From: Schistocephalus solidus
Taxonomy: Eukaryota > Platyhelminthes > Cestoda > Diphyllobothriidea > Diphyllobothriidae
Length of the DNA stretch: 64,000 nucleotides
Reading direction: 5' to 3'
Assembly (NCBI GenBank): GCA_017591395.1
Contig: WEDG01007661.1
Coordinates: forward strand, 117,553 to 181,552
Shown: positions 34,036-45,923 of the stretch, in pieces
How positions within the stretch are numbered: position 1 is the stretch's first letter
Layout of the letters: each line of letters opens with the position of its first letter
The notes under the pieces: model-generated
Seen by the model: the letters and a program-made list of their open reading frames with translations, nothing else
The model's database searches: none
What the model was told of the DNA's origin: nothing
Translations under genes and position numbers: made by a program

Positions 34036-35166
34036 AGTTTACTCGTTTAATGATTGTGTACGGCTAAATATAATGAATATGGATTTAAACCTACGGAGAC
34101 CGAAGGGTTACTCAGGATGAACAGGGGAACAACACAGTGATTCAGGGGAGAAATTTTAGCCTTTAATCTTTCAAACTGTCTTCATTTCGCATTTTATTTT
34201 GAAGAACTTGAACTTTATGTTACTAAATATATGAGAAAAATCGCCATTAATTATCGTCCCCGGGTGACAAATAAAAACATGGACGGATGAAACAGTTCCC
34301 CAAGATAGGGAAATTTTAAGCCATTTGCATTTACGGTGCTTGCTCGTCAAGTCTTCGGAGTAGAAATTTGAGGGATGAGGAGTTCCAGTTTGCTATAAAC
34401 AGCGCTCTACGTTACAGAAACACTGCTTCGCTGATTCAGATTTAAATATCATAGGCCCCTTTTAAATTGGAAATCAGATAGCTGCATTTACCTTTCGATT
34501 CGGTCAAAATAATTTCGATGGCTCAAAATAGTTAGTTACTTCCCGTTATTCAGCAGGCCGAAAAACATAATTTGTCTCACCAGCACACTAACAGCGGTTC
34601 AGCGGTCATTGCTGTATGACGAACAGGCAAGACGAACGTTCTGAGAATTTCAGTAATAGTAGGAAGGAAAATGATGGAACTTCAAGAGACTGACAGGCTT
34701 ACTGAAAACAGGATTTAATTTAAAGATTCGAATGCAATGTGTGCCCAACAATGAGCGTCTCAGAATTGTTTTATCGTCTGGCCTAAAATAAAGTCTGGAG
34801 CAAAGCTCTGCTATCGTTTAGTTTGCATGGACTCTAGACCAATACACTCAAATCCTATTTCTCATGAGTAACTTCTTGGACAGGAAACGATTACATAGAG
34901 CCGCAAATAGCGAAGGCCTGTGCAGACAGCCTGCCACTAATTATCAATTTTTTGAAAATATTTTCAAAAATCCGTCAGTTTTTAATTGGCAAAAAGTAAT
35001 TTATAAAGAAACATGTCTCCAAACAGACTTTTAGTCTTCGGCTCTGCTGTGTCGAAAGTACAAAGTAATTTACAGCTGTGGCTGGTTTTAGTAGTTCACA
35101 TTCATCTCGTGAAGCAGATTACAAGAAAAGTTAAGGGAAAATATGTAAAAAAGAGGGTAGAGATGC
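34036..35166. other. Unrecognised AT-rich region
   Basis: No open frame long enough to be worth listing and no repeat that I recognise. Confidence 0.4.
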
Positions 35167-35541
35167 CTTATATGGTCAGTTGAATCGGATACGCGAATAG
35201 GAACCACCCTCCGTTTAAAATAGATGGCCTTACGGTAAATTTCAGGAAGGCCTGAGATGACCATATCGCATACCCTAACATAGCGCTAAACTATCCCCTT
35301 ATCTTAAACCTATCTCTCCACTAAACCTAAACCCTGCAGTTAACACGATATTAACCTAAACTTTTGGCCTAATCGTAACCCTAACTCTAACTCCAATCCT
35401 AACCGCAAACTTAAACCTAACTCTAACCTTGATGATAACTCTCACCTTAATCATAAACATAATTTCATTAGAATCGGGTGTAAGTCCACATTTATTGTAG
35501 GTGTTTCCTATTCCCGTGGCCTGTTTTGGTGGCCATACAAA
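35167..35541 (+). mobile_element. MITE-like element with TAACCC-rich core, copy 5
   Basis: The left end continues into GCGAATAGGAACCACCCT. The right end reads CCTATTCCCGTGGCCTG and GGTGGCCATACAAAG, the inverted counterpart. Copies 2 and 5 also share GGCCTTACGGTAAATTT and AACATAATTTCATT next to the core, so they form a subfamily. Confidence 0.7.
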
Positions 35542-38500
35542 GTATCCTTACCCAAAAGGGGCCTGCAAAGAAATTTCCCCACAGTTAATGAATACAGTTG
35601 TGCTTCCAACTCCCACACTTTAGAAGAAATAAGCTGCCGCTGTGCAAGAGGTTTTTAATTGCCGAACAAGCAGCAGGTTACTAGGCAGTTTATATCTGGG
35701 TACTTGCACAAGTAAAATGTAAATCGAATTGTTTGTTTATTGCAGTCCTTCAGTGTGTGAGAGTAAGTCACTAGGTTAAATGTTCTCGGATGTATACACT
35801 TTTGTGTACTATTGTGTATCGTTTGTTCCCGCGGTAAAGTTAAACAAAATCTAGGTTACTAAGTGGTGAATTAATGGATGATCCGACCCTCTGTATTCCT
35901 CCCACAATTAATCGATTCATATAGATTGAATTGTATATGCACTTGTGACCCTGATTTAATCCAAGGTCAGAAGTTTTACCGGAAGAACAAGCATTTTGGC
36001 CTGGACCCACAAGATAAAGTTCCTTTGGAATATGGGAACTGATTATACTGGCAGAGATGGTGATCCAAATCAATGTACACATTATTTTGCAAATGAGTCG
36101 TTTAAAATCGATCACTCATTCAGTATGCAATGACATAGTCTTTCCTCTTTCTGGAAGATGGTGTAGCTTTAAATATTTGGTTTCGGGGATGCAGAAACGA
36201 AAAACTTCCACAACACAGTCAGACGAGTTTACAAATAAACTATCCACCAAATGAGAGAGGGCCGACGATGTGCGACAAACTTTTTTCAGCCACGCATAAC
36301 ATTTTGTAAAAGTTCTTGCATGTTCGGATTTCTTCTGGTTTTGCAGCTTTCCATAGGCTTATGGGGAATTTCGATGTTTAAATGTAGAAAAAAGGGGAAT
36401 TCTCTAGGCCCGTTTATAGAGTTTGGTTTTCAGAATTTGTTTGCTATTGTGGCCAGAATAGGTATGTAATCGGATGCAGGCCAAGGGGATATTTGGATTC
36501 CTCTTAAAAGCTTTTGCGACTTCAGCCACCGCTTTCTCATTGAACTCAGAACCTCCGGAACGTTTTATTTTTCAATAGTCACATCAGTTTCATTAAAATT
36601 TCCCTCCAGTGAATTGTTGAGCTTCTGTGGAGAGCAATTATTTTATAATGACTACTAAAGTAACATCTCGCGGCCAGCTAAAGCATGTTAACAAATTTTT
36701 CTTGCAAATTTATCATTTGGGTTCTGTAGCTAAAGGAGCTAATAACAAGAAGGTATAAAATTGCAAAAAGATAAAGGATTTAAATACATGACACTAAAAC
36801 ATAAACGTCTTAGGAAATTGAACTTTAACCTAGCTTTTAAAAATTAATATGCCAGTTTAACAAAGGAATTTATGCATTTTAAAAAGGATGTAGGGCTTTA
36901 TGGCAAGTTTGCATTCTCAGCAAGCAGTAAGTAATCTAGAACAACGATTTCAACCATGCCCGCCATCGTCAGTCAACTCCATTCTCATCGGAACAAGAGG
37001 AACGGCTCATATTTCATGATGTAGTCAGACCAGATCTATGAACATCACTCACTTACAAAAGATGAAACGTACCGAGGAATAGCTTTTAGGCACAGATATA
37101 GATGTTCCTCAACTTCAAGTAGACCAACCAACCGTTTCCACACCTTCCAGCGTAACTCATTATCTTATTATGTAGCTAGGTATACTCACGTGTAAAATCA
37201 CATCCTCCTGCATCTCTGCCCCTTCATTACCTACCTTCGAATAATATTAATTGGAGAACTGTACTGCAGTGAGGTTCTACTCACTAAGGTCGGAGTTATG
37301 TATGACCTTATTTTTTTGTTTTCTGTCTCTAAAGAGAGGTGAGACACCAGAAAAAAAAGAATGTTTCGCCAGGCCTTCTCTCTTGGGAAGCTTGGTTTAC
37401 CTCCGAACCTAATGGCTTAAAAATAGATCAGAACTATTGATTGTCCATAAACGTATTCCTGTTCAGCCCTGACCTAGTTGATTTTATAGGTCAGCGTGTG
37501 CGATTTTTACTTAATATAGGAATTATCTTTGTTTTTTAAAAAACGTATATACGTATCTTATATCCACCTCATATCTAACGTAACATTTTGAAGTAGAGAT
37601 AAAGTGCTTGTTGTATTACGGAGGCCTTAGTCGCATAGTCCAAGGAATTTGACGTTTTCTACCTTGCGGAAACTTTACCTGCCCGACATTGATTCACGCG
37701 TTTTGATCGAATCCCCTCATTCTAAATATGACGCTCAATTTAGCATCATACAAAAGCAAACTTCTAAGTTCAAGATGTGTCACAAGTGTGGCTATTTGTT
37801 TTCCTTATCTTTCCCACTGGAGACTGTTATTCGAATTATTTACCAATACGCTGACTGCCTTACCGGTAACCCTGGTATGCATGCTTTCTTCTGTAAAATA
37901 CAAAAGCTCGGCTATGGGAAGTAGAGGGATTTAGACCCTTTAGTACATAGTTACACGGTATTCTGCTACCATTTTACTTTGCCACTCACCTGATGCCAGA
38001 CCACACCATTTGCGCTTATTTGTATGAAGGCTAGGATACTTGCGAAACTACGTGACAAACACATTTCAAAAAGGTTGACGTTTCAGTATGCACTTTATTT
38101 ATAGCCATACACAAATTAAAAGCAGTGAAAACCTACGGCGTTCCGCATTCACAGCTTCTACCAAGGAGATTTCTCCGTTCAGTTATTTTATCCTTCAGAC
38201 ATCCCAAAGTTAACGGGCACATTTCGACTGGAGTCTAAAGTGAATGCTGTAATGCAGCTGTGGCTCATTACAGCCAAACTACAAACGAGAAGGCTACCAA
38301 AAATAGATAAATTCTTAGCCGATCTACGCTCAACAGGGTAGGGGGGGCATTAACAATGATGAATATGCCATCCCATCGAAAATACTGTTTATTAACCACG
38401 CATGATGTCAGCTCTGGCTCGCCGAAGAACTTTATAAAATGGTTCCAGAAAAACAGCTGCACATCCGTTACAGAAGGAAAACGCATAAAGAGTACTTATT

Positions 38501-38949
38501 TTACGCATATGAAATGCGTTATGCTATGCACGAATAATTGTATCCGGGGAAGGATAGCAACGTTTTGTGACCTGCAGCTAACTAACTGTCAACCAATATA
38601 TGCCCATTTGGTAAGAAGACAATTTTACTAAATGACAGTTTGACATCGAGCTTATTGGCTCTGGGATAGAGGAGGGTTAGCTATTATAATTTGAGAATTA
38701 TTTCCAGTGCACCGTAATTGGTTAGCGAATTATGTATTTACTTACAAATACGCCACCTCCGGGTTTCAGCATAGTGCCCATGTTGAAATACATCCCAAAA
38801 CCTCTGAGGCTTCCAGCAGATACTCTGTCACATACAATGATAAAGAAGAAGGTATGTTAGATAAGAAATACCGACACAAATTTTCTCCAACTAAGGTTAT
38901 TTGAATGTATCAGTTTCAGAAGGGTTAAACCAAAATATGCTTATAGACA
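35542..38949. other. Unrecognised AT-rich region
   Basis: About 3.4 kb with no recognisable coding, RNA or shared repeat sequence. Open frames are at most 91 codons. Confidence 0.4.
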
Positions 38950-39450
38950 GATAAGGTGATACGCCAAAGACATGAGGGAACAGAAGGGAAATTTCTGGCT
39001 TATTAGCCATCATCAGCCAGTTATACCAAATTCCAGGTTTGGATCACCTGTCATTCGACCCCGGGACCTTTGAGCATTGAATGTAACACTCTACCATTGA
39101 GACACGGGCCCGTTGTCCTGTCAGTTGTGATAAAGAATATGAATTATGATAGTGTGGTACTGATAGAGCTTTTTATGGAACATAATCATCCAGCTGTGCC
39201 TAGGAGCTCAATCTTCAGCCCTCGCAATCAGTGACTGGTCGTATAGACAGATAAGGTGGTACCGATGATGGCAAATAAGCCAGAAGTGGTCATTCCGTTC
39301 TCCCGTGCCTTTGTTGGTACCACCTTATATATTTATACTAGCTGCTATGCAACTGCCTTTGAAGGCTCTATATTGAGCCCCGAGACAAAACGGGATGAGC
39401 ATTTTCCTATAATCAGATCGTTGAGCGCCACATTATCATACTATATGTTA
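38950..39450. mobile_element. Two family-S SINEs in inverted orientation
   Basis: The minus-strand part (39250 down to 38950) reads partial body, linker, tRNA-like head (39035-39110) and body. The plus-strand body begins near 39262 (GATGATGGCAAATAAGCCAG) and runs to about 39450. The strands switch around GGTGGTACC, so the two bodies form a long imperfect inverted repeat with arms of roughly 120 bp (including ATAAGGTGGTACC against GGTACCACCTTAT). Confidence 0.7.
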
Positions 39451-40194
39451 ATGCTAACTTACGAATGCAGCCGTTACCAAAAACGCAAACCTAACCACAA
39501 AGAAGCAGAAAATATAAAAATTGAAAGGTGAATATTTTTTGCGTATGAGCCAAATCAAACCATTTACTGCAAGCTCTTATAGTATGTACTGTTAAGTTTC
39601 AAACCATTCCTCAAATAATTACGAGGGAACTAAACAGGTTCCCAATATTATCGAAGGAGGAGCGCGAAGGTAATTTAGCATAGTCTATAATGCAGCAGTA
39701 AGTTGCAGTAGTGCGAAGAATTGTGACAAAGAATGTAAGTGAATCCGAATTCTCTTCAGTATCTGTATATGCCTAAGAAGTGTACGATGAGGCGAACGAC
39801 ATGAGAATGGACAGAAAGTTGGTGGCAAGTTGGTTTAACATATATGCCGTTTAGAATCGGCAGAGATGGTTATTACGATGGTTTGGCTTTCTTTAAAGAA
39901 TTATATTTACATTAAAATCGAAGTACGGAATCTAGGATTAGTGTGGGTACTATAACATCTGATAATACTTGCTCATGGATATACAGTGTGCAACCGTACT
40001 AATGTAATATATTCAACTAACCAAAATTAAACCTAACTAACCAAAAACCAGTCCGAATAGATGGATCTAAACAACAATCTAATAATTAAAGACCTCCAAG
40101 TAAAGGAAAACACAAAATAACTATTATTGGGTCGTTAAGTAGAACATTTGTAGAAAAAAGCTAGTGAATGGTTTAAAAATACAGGGAATATATT
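39451..40194. other. Unrecognised AT-rich region
   Basis: Nothing coding is visible. CTAACCAAAA-type motifs occur at 40017-40045, but no clear terminal inverted repeat for the adjacent mariner could be assigned. Confidence 0.35.
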
Positions 40195-41125
40195 TATTCA
40201 TCAAAGTATGCACCCATACTGTCAATACATTTTTACCATATCAGCAATAGCTTCTTCAGCCTGGTGGTGTGATAGCCTGGTAATCGAAATCAATTAAATC
40301 TTGGAGACCTGTTTTCTAGCATTAATTATTTTCTTATGAAAATTTATCAAAATTGCGGAAGAATTAGTAGTCAGTAGGTTAAGATCTGATGAGTAAAGTG
40401 GATGATGAAGAACTTCCAGCTCTGACTCCTGTAGATATTCCACCGTAATTTTTACGGTAAGTGGTCTAGCACTGGTTTGCAATAGCGTATTAGTCGATTG
40501 TTAGACCGATAACGGGTTTTTTTCCTGCACTTCTCGGATGATTCGGTGCAGCTAGTTGCAATGTACATCAGGCGTGATCGATGAACCAAGTTTCATGAAA
40601 TCATAAGGGATCACACCAGGAGCACACCCAAAACACTCCCCGTCAGCTTAATTTTGTAAATATTGCGCCTTTGGTTGTGTTTTGGTGGCTTATCCTTTGT
40701 CTAAAATTGTGATGGGAGTCCACAGTTAGTGTACTAGATCAATTTCTCATCACGCGTTACAAATCAATTCAAAAAATGAATAATTTTTATGACTTGAAAG
40801 CAAAATCACGCGAGCTTCCAAACGTCGCTGTTTTGGGTTTTCATTTAGTTTATGTGGAACCCCCATATCCAACTGTTTCACTTTACTTACTTCAGCCAGG
40901 TGACCTTATATTGCTTGCTTGCTAATACCAAATACCTACAATAATTAGTGTGTACTTTGAGATGGATCCGACTTGATGGTGAATTTCAGTTCGTCACTAT
41001 TCACTTTTTCAACTGTCCGATCGCGTGGCTCATTCGTGAGGTCAAAGTTAGCAGAACGAAACTTCTCAAGCAATTTTGATGCTGTATGCTGTCTGCGATG
41101 CTGTATTTCAGCGTAAGAACTGAGA
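40195..41125 (-). pseudogene. mariner-type transposase remnant
   Basis: Read on the minus strand from about 41110, translated blocks follow a mariner transposase in order. FRSANFDLTNEPRDRTVE and DELKFTIKSDPSQSTH belong to the N-terminal DNA-binding part. GHLAEVSKVKQLDMGVPH, ENPKQRRLEARVILL and the region around 40620-40480 lead into the catalytic domain. TVEYLQESELEVLHHPLYSS corresponds to the block around the second catalytic Asp. The DNARPH motif reads TSARPL, so that Asp is lost. Several stops and frameshifts are present, so no enzyme can be made. This transposon class moves by cut-and-paste using a DDD triad. Confidence 0.85.
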
Positions 41126-42029
41126 ATTCATAACTGTATGAATTTCCGACTTCCATCTTTAAAAAAAAGAATCATAAAAAATTTAATATTGTTTAAGTGG
41201 AAAATGATTAGGAATGAAGAAATATGCGTGGCAGCCTTCTAACCAAAATAAAAGAATGGCACAGTAAAATACCAATGTGAAACAAGAAGCTTTTAAGGTT
41301 GATCATATCCGTCACTACGAATGTGAAATTCCTGACCAAATAGCAATATAAACTAAGTCTACAATATGACATCAGCAATCGAATCAATAGATTGTAACAT
41401 TTAAGGTGTCTTAAATTGATAATCTGTCATCACGTTTCAAGAGTTAGGACATATAATGAATTTCCAATGAAATTAGCATTTAGTTACCGAGACCATACGG
41501 TCAAACCTCCAGAATCCAGAAGTTTATATCAATTTATTTTCCGGAAAACTGGTTTTGTTGATAAGAACCCTAAAAGGCGTTGAATTTGAACCGTTGAAAT
41601 AGGCCCAGTTGCTGTGCATTTATCTTTTTTTGGACCACGGGACGCAAAAGCGTTGCAACTGAAAAGTAAACTTTTGGCTGGTTGATCGCTGCGTGCTAGC
41701 TGGGCAAGCTAGCAGAAGGTAGTCCAAAGGACAAACGATGAGTTTCCAAAGCTTGGAACCAGAGGAGAGTTTTCGGACATCAGACAGTGTGCTATGGCCG
41801 AACAGTGCAGGAACTAAACTTTCCTGATATTTATAATTTATTAGGCTACTGAGCAGGCAGGCATATCCGTTTGGGTGCGTGCGCGAACTTGATCGTCTTC
41901 GTTCCCTCCGAAAGACAATCATAGACGTCATAAAGCGGTTTGGCAGCACAGCACAGGGTGCCGAGGCAATCTCAGTCGAAATCTACAACTACGGCAAGTA
42001 AAAGCTCACGGAGAAACTTACTTTCTTCT
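41126..42029. other. Unrecognised region
   Basis: One minus-strand frame of 109 codons (41620-41949) has no recognisable domain. The rest is AT-rich. Confidence 0.35.
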
Positions 42030-44562
42030 TTCAGATACGGCTACCAGTATCCATTTTTGATGAGCTCAAGAATAAAATCATTCCGTACATATACAAAGGA
42101 AGGGGAACCGTTAAACAGATACGCAGATCCTTCGTCAATGTTACCGGGAAAATAGTCGTTAGTGTCCTTCTCAACTGTTTGATTGTCATTTCTGGCGATG
42201 ACCACAGTGTACCCCCAGAGTAGGGTGTGCGCAAGTGCGTTGACTTGCCTCTGGAATTAGTTTTTAGTGATGATAAACTTACACAGCATATACAACACTT
42301 TGTTCTCCTTCATCCTCCTGGATCAACATCAAGAAAACATATTCGTTGATGAACGCTCACTGATCCTTAACAGAACTCACTCGGCCCGCTCTGCCTTTGA
42401 GGTTCATTCTCGAGCCCAACCAGCAACCACACAGCGGCTACTAGGAGTAGTGGAGGGAGATTATAAATGCTGTCAAAGACAAGGGAGACTGCGATGGCAA
42501 TTCCAGCCTCCCAGGTCATTGCCAGCATTGTTCATCTACATCTAAGAAAAGATATTTTTACGTACAAACATCTTCGAGAATATCCAAGGCCGGATTCCAC
42601 TACCGATGGTTGGTTGATTATTGCGAGCTCACTATCAAAACCAAAGAGAACAAGCGAATAAGCGTTAACTCCTCTGCTTCCGACAGCCCTAAATTCGAAC
42701 TGACCATTGGTATAGCGAAAACAGTCCTCATATAACAAGTGGTGCCAAATGCTGCCTACAACTAACCGCGAAGTATTGTTAATGGAACTCACCAGACAGC
42801 ACTGGACCAGTTCAAGTGCCTTAGAAATACAATTTCAATAGACATTAAGATTAGTTTCAAACTCGCAAGTCGAATCTCCAAAGGCAGCCGTGCTTTCGGT
42901 CGGTGACAGCACTCCGTCGGAAAACTGAGAATTAAAGTGAGGATGCTCAGGGCTGTCATTCCGACGACGAGGCTACAACATGGATCGTTTACGAAAGCCA
43001 GACAGGTAATCTCAACCCCCTTCATCTCAGCTACCTCGTCAGAATGCTAAAGATAAAGTGACAGGAAAATATCCCAGACACCAAGTCTTAGAGGGAACCG
43101 AAGCTCTCGGTATCCAGTACATGCTGAAACCGATAGAAATAAAATGGAGTGACCACATTCTGTGGATGGATAACAAGCACCTGCCGAAATGACTCTTCAA
43201 TGGTGATAGTGCTAAGGGTGCTCTAAGACAAGATAGGTCAAACTACTGCTAAAGTGTCCACTTGCGACTACTCCCGTGCACCTATAAAGCCATAAGGATG
43301 TCTTAGGGAGCTTGTTTCAAGATCGGCTGCTATAGTGCACTTCTGTAGATACTGGGGTATTCATCTTCAAAGCAACTTAAACAACCACTTCCGAGTCAAA
43401 AAAATGATGTTCAACAAGACTCAAGTGCTACGGACGAGCAACGCAATCATCCAAATCCTGTGAGAGCTCGGTTTGGCTTGTTTTGGACTTCTCTGGACCC
43501 AGAGAAACATCAACACTAACAAATTTCTACCATTACCATTAACAGCAGCATTACTTAAAGCCCTCGCAACCTGCCCAGCATGAACACTGTCAATTAACCC
43601 ACCAGAAGGTTTGAATTAGTTCCTGGTTGTCATATTTTTGATAGAGCTTTGAGTCATGCACTGAACTCCTCGGTTCTTTGCTACGTCTTTGCACTGGGAT
43701 GGGCAAATCAGCGTCCGGAACCTCTACATACACACACGCTTCACCTACCCATACCATTGCAGCCTGGGTTTTGTGGCCAAATGAGTATGAATGGGAGCGG
43801 AATTTACTGCACGCTGATCCCAACCAACCCCTCTACTGCACACAAAAACGTTCCAACTACCAGCACTTCACCACCAACAGCATCGTCACAGCCATAGCCC
43901 ATCCCATTTGTACTGTCATCACACATGTAAATTACATCTCGGCCCGATTTGTCACTTGTGAATTCATTGAATTCATGTGAACACACCACTGTAGGTAGCC
44001 CCGATATACACCTATAATTCCCGCTCATTTGCCCACACTGCCCCAGGATACTCAGTCATATGTGCCTAAATTAAAATCTTTGGTTATAATCAGCAGTCTA
44101 GACGCCATAGCCACTCATTGCTCTGCCTGCACAGACCCCTAAACTACATTGTACCCTAATCCACAACACGCACAAACAAGACATCTCCTCGTAACCCATC
44201 ATAAATTTTTGTTGCAGCAAAGAAGTAGACGGTTTAGTCAACTCACTAAGTCACCGATGCTGATGATATCACAAGTCGACAGAGCAGCTCGGACCATCGG
44301 CTGGTGCATGGGATTGAGCGTGAGGCTGGCATTAAGAAATCCGTCCTCAGAGCAACTCGGCGCATTCTTCACCAAAGTTAACCTGACACGCGTGAATCTA
44401 TCACAACGAGCTAAAAATGGTGGCCTGGAGTTTGCCAATTGACGAGCTTCCTCTGTTCTTCTAAGATTTAGACTGCAATAACTTATGACCTCTGTGACAC
44501 TCACTGATGCGAGCTTCGGGCCCTCCTTAAGTAGCCTGCTACATGTAGTGGGAACAGGTGGT
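42030..44562 (+). mobile_element. Old, heavily decayed copy (E) of the zinc-finger LINE
   Basis: A short piece at 42085-42190 matches the reverse transcriptase (YKGRGT, NVTGKIVVSVLLNCL). From about 42790 to 43330 the sequence aligns with the RT C-terminus at 47540-48130: SRISKGSRAFGR, then ATCCCAGACACCAAG, and the region equivalent to [15 protein letters not shown], read here as WSDHILWMDNKHLPK. Finger-region and 3' UTR traces follow (44340-44440, CGCATTCTTCACC and CTATCACAACGAGCTAAAAA). A SINE fragment lies inside it. It is far more diverged than copies A-D and was the insertion site of the long copy. Confidence 0.7.
42405..42545 (-). mobile_element. Family-S SINE body fragment
   Basis: CAAAGACAAGGGAGACTGCG and CTACTAGGAGTAGTGGAGGG, in reverse complement, match the body of the SINE at 11410-11600. 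There is no head. Confidence 0.6.
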
Positions 44563-44574
44563 GCATGACAATTG
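44563..44574 (+). repeat. Target-site duplication, left copy
   Basis: GCATGACAATTG lies immediately before the first base of the long LINE and is repeated exactly at 50589-50600. Confidence 0.85.
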
Positions 44575-45160
44575 GGGTGTAGGGGTAATAGTTAAGGCAG
44601 CACCACACAGCTTGCATTTGGTCGCTCCACTTGTCTCGTACAGGTGGTGAATGCTCCTGTGGCCGCCTCTACCTGGTACCTAACTCTCACCTGTGGCTCC
44701 TCGAAGTTGGGTTCTTCCCAGCGGCCACACCCCGGGCAACCATCACGACCGGCGGGCTAAACCAGCTGAGGGTCTCCAGTGTTGTGTGTGCCTCCACACC
44801 CGGTATGTCTGACTCCCGAACATCCCACCTCCTTCCTCTCAAAAAGTCCTACGGTGGGGGCAACAGCAACCCCGTAGGTGGCCCAGACTAACTCGGGTCG
44901 TTCTCCCACTAAAACAAATCCGTGACCCATAGTGGAGTTCGGCAGCCGTCTGGGATGTCCGAGCAGCCCTATGAAGGGATAGCACTGCTTGCCTCCTCGC
45001 GGAGGAAGGGGCTAGAAAATGTGCCCTAAAAAATACTGGGCCTCAAGTCTTCTGCAGCCGGTCGCGGCTCGCAGATCGCAAACTACGCGGTAATAAAACT
45101 CAACCAAACAACAATACCCCCCGTCCTCATCCCCTTCGCCATACTCTCCAGGCTGCTCGG

Positions 45161-45923
45161 GTGAGTCCACTCACACTAGCAGCCTGGAATGTTCGTTCTT
45201 TTTTAGACAATCCTAGGAGCAACCGGCCGGAACGGCGGACGGCGCTAGTCGCTCGGGAACTGGCGCGCTACAAGGTGGACATTGCTGCTCTCAGCGAGAC
45301 CCGATTCTCTGAGCAGGGTCAACTGGAGGAGGTGGGGGCCGGCTACACTTTCTTCTGGAGCGGCTGGCCAAAGGCAGAGCGACGCGACGCTGGGGTTGCC
45401 TTTGCCATCCGTAAAGACATCTCGGGACGTCTGCCCTGTCTGCCGCAGGGTATCAATGATCGCCTGATGAGCCTCCGCCTGCCTCTTTGGGGGAGACCAG
45501 TTCGCCACCATCATCAGCGCCTACGCTACTCCAATGACGAGCTCTGATGCGGCGAAGGACAAATTCTCCGAGGACCTGCACGCCTTGCTGGCGACTGTGC
45601 CGAAAGAGGACAAGTTAATTGTCCTTGGTGACTTCAACGCCCGCGTCGGGACGAACCATGCTGCCTGGCAGGGAGTGCTGGGTCCCCACGGTCTCGGTAG
45701 CTGTAACGATAACGGCCTCCTTCTTCTGCGCACGTGTGCGGAACACCGTCTCCTGCTGATTAACACCTTCTTCCGCCTTCCGACGCGGGAGAAGGCCACG
45801 TGCATGCACCCTCGGTCGCGGTGCTGGCATCTGCTGGACTATGTTCTCGTCCGGAGGCGTGATCGACAGGACGTGCTGGTAACCAAGGCGATCCGCGATT
45901 CCGATGGGTGGACAGATCACTGA
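45161..45923 (+). pseudogene. LINE AP endonuclease domain (copy C)
   Basis: The domain nicks target DNA to prime reverse transcription. LAAWNVRSFLDNPRSNRP opens the fold, with DIAALSETRFSEQGQLEEV giving the catalytic Glu. A one-base insertion in the G run near 45490 shifts the frame. From 45534 the frame resumes with [11 protein letters not shown] (the DFN motif), [26 protein letters not shown] and GWTDH, the catalytic SDH-like His motif, and then TGA at 45921. Upstream of 45161 the frame is open through LRHTLQAARV, so the original start may lie further 5'. Confidence 0.85.

Noticed and set aside
41620..41949. 109-codon minus-strand frame
   Set aside because: No domain, no codon or family evidence, and length is within chance for this window.
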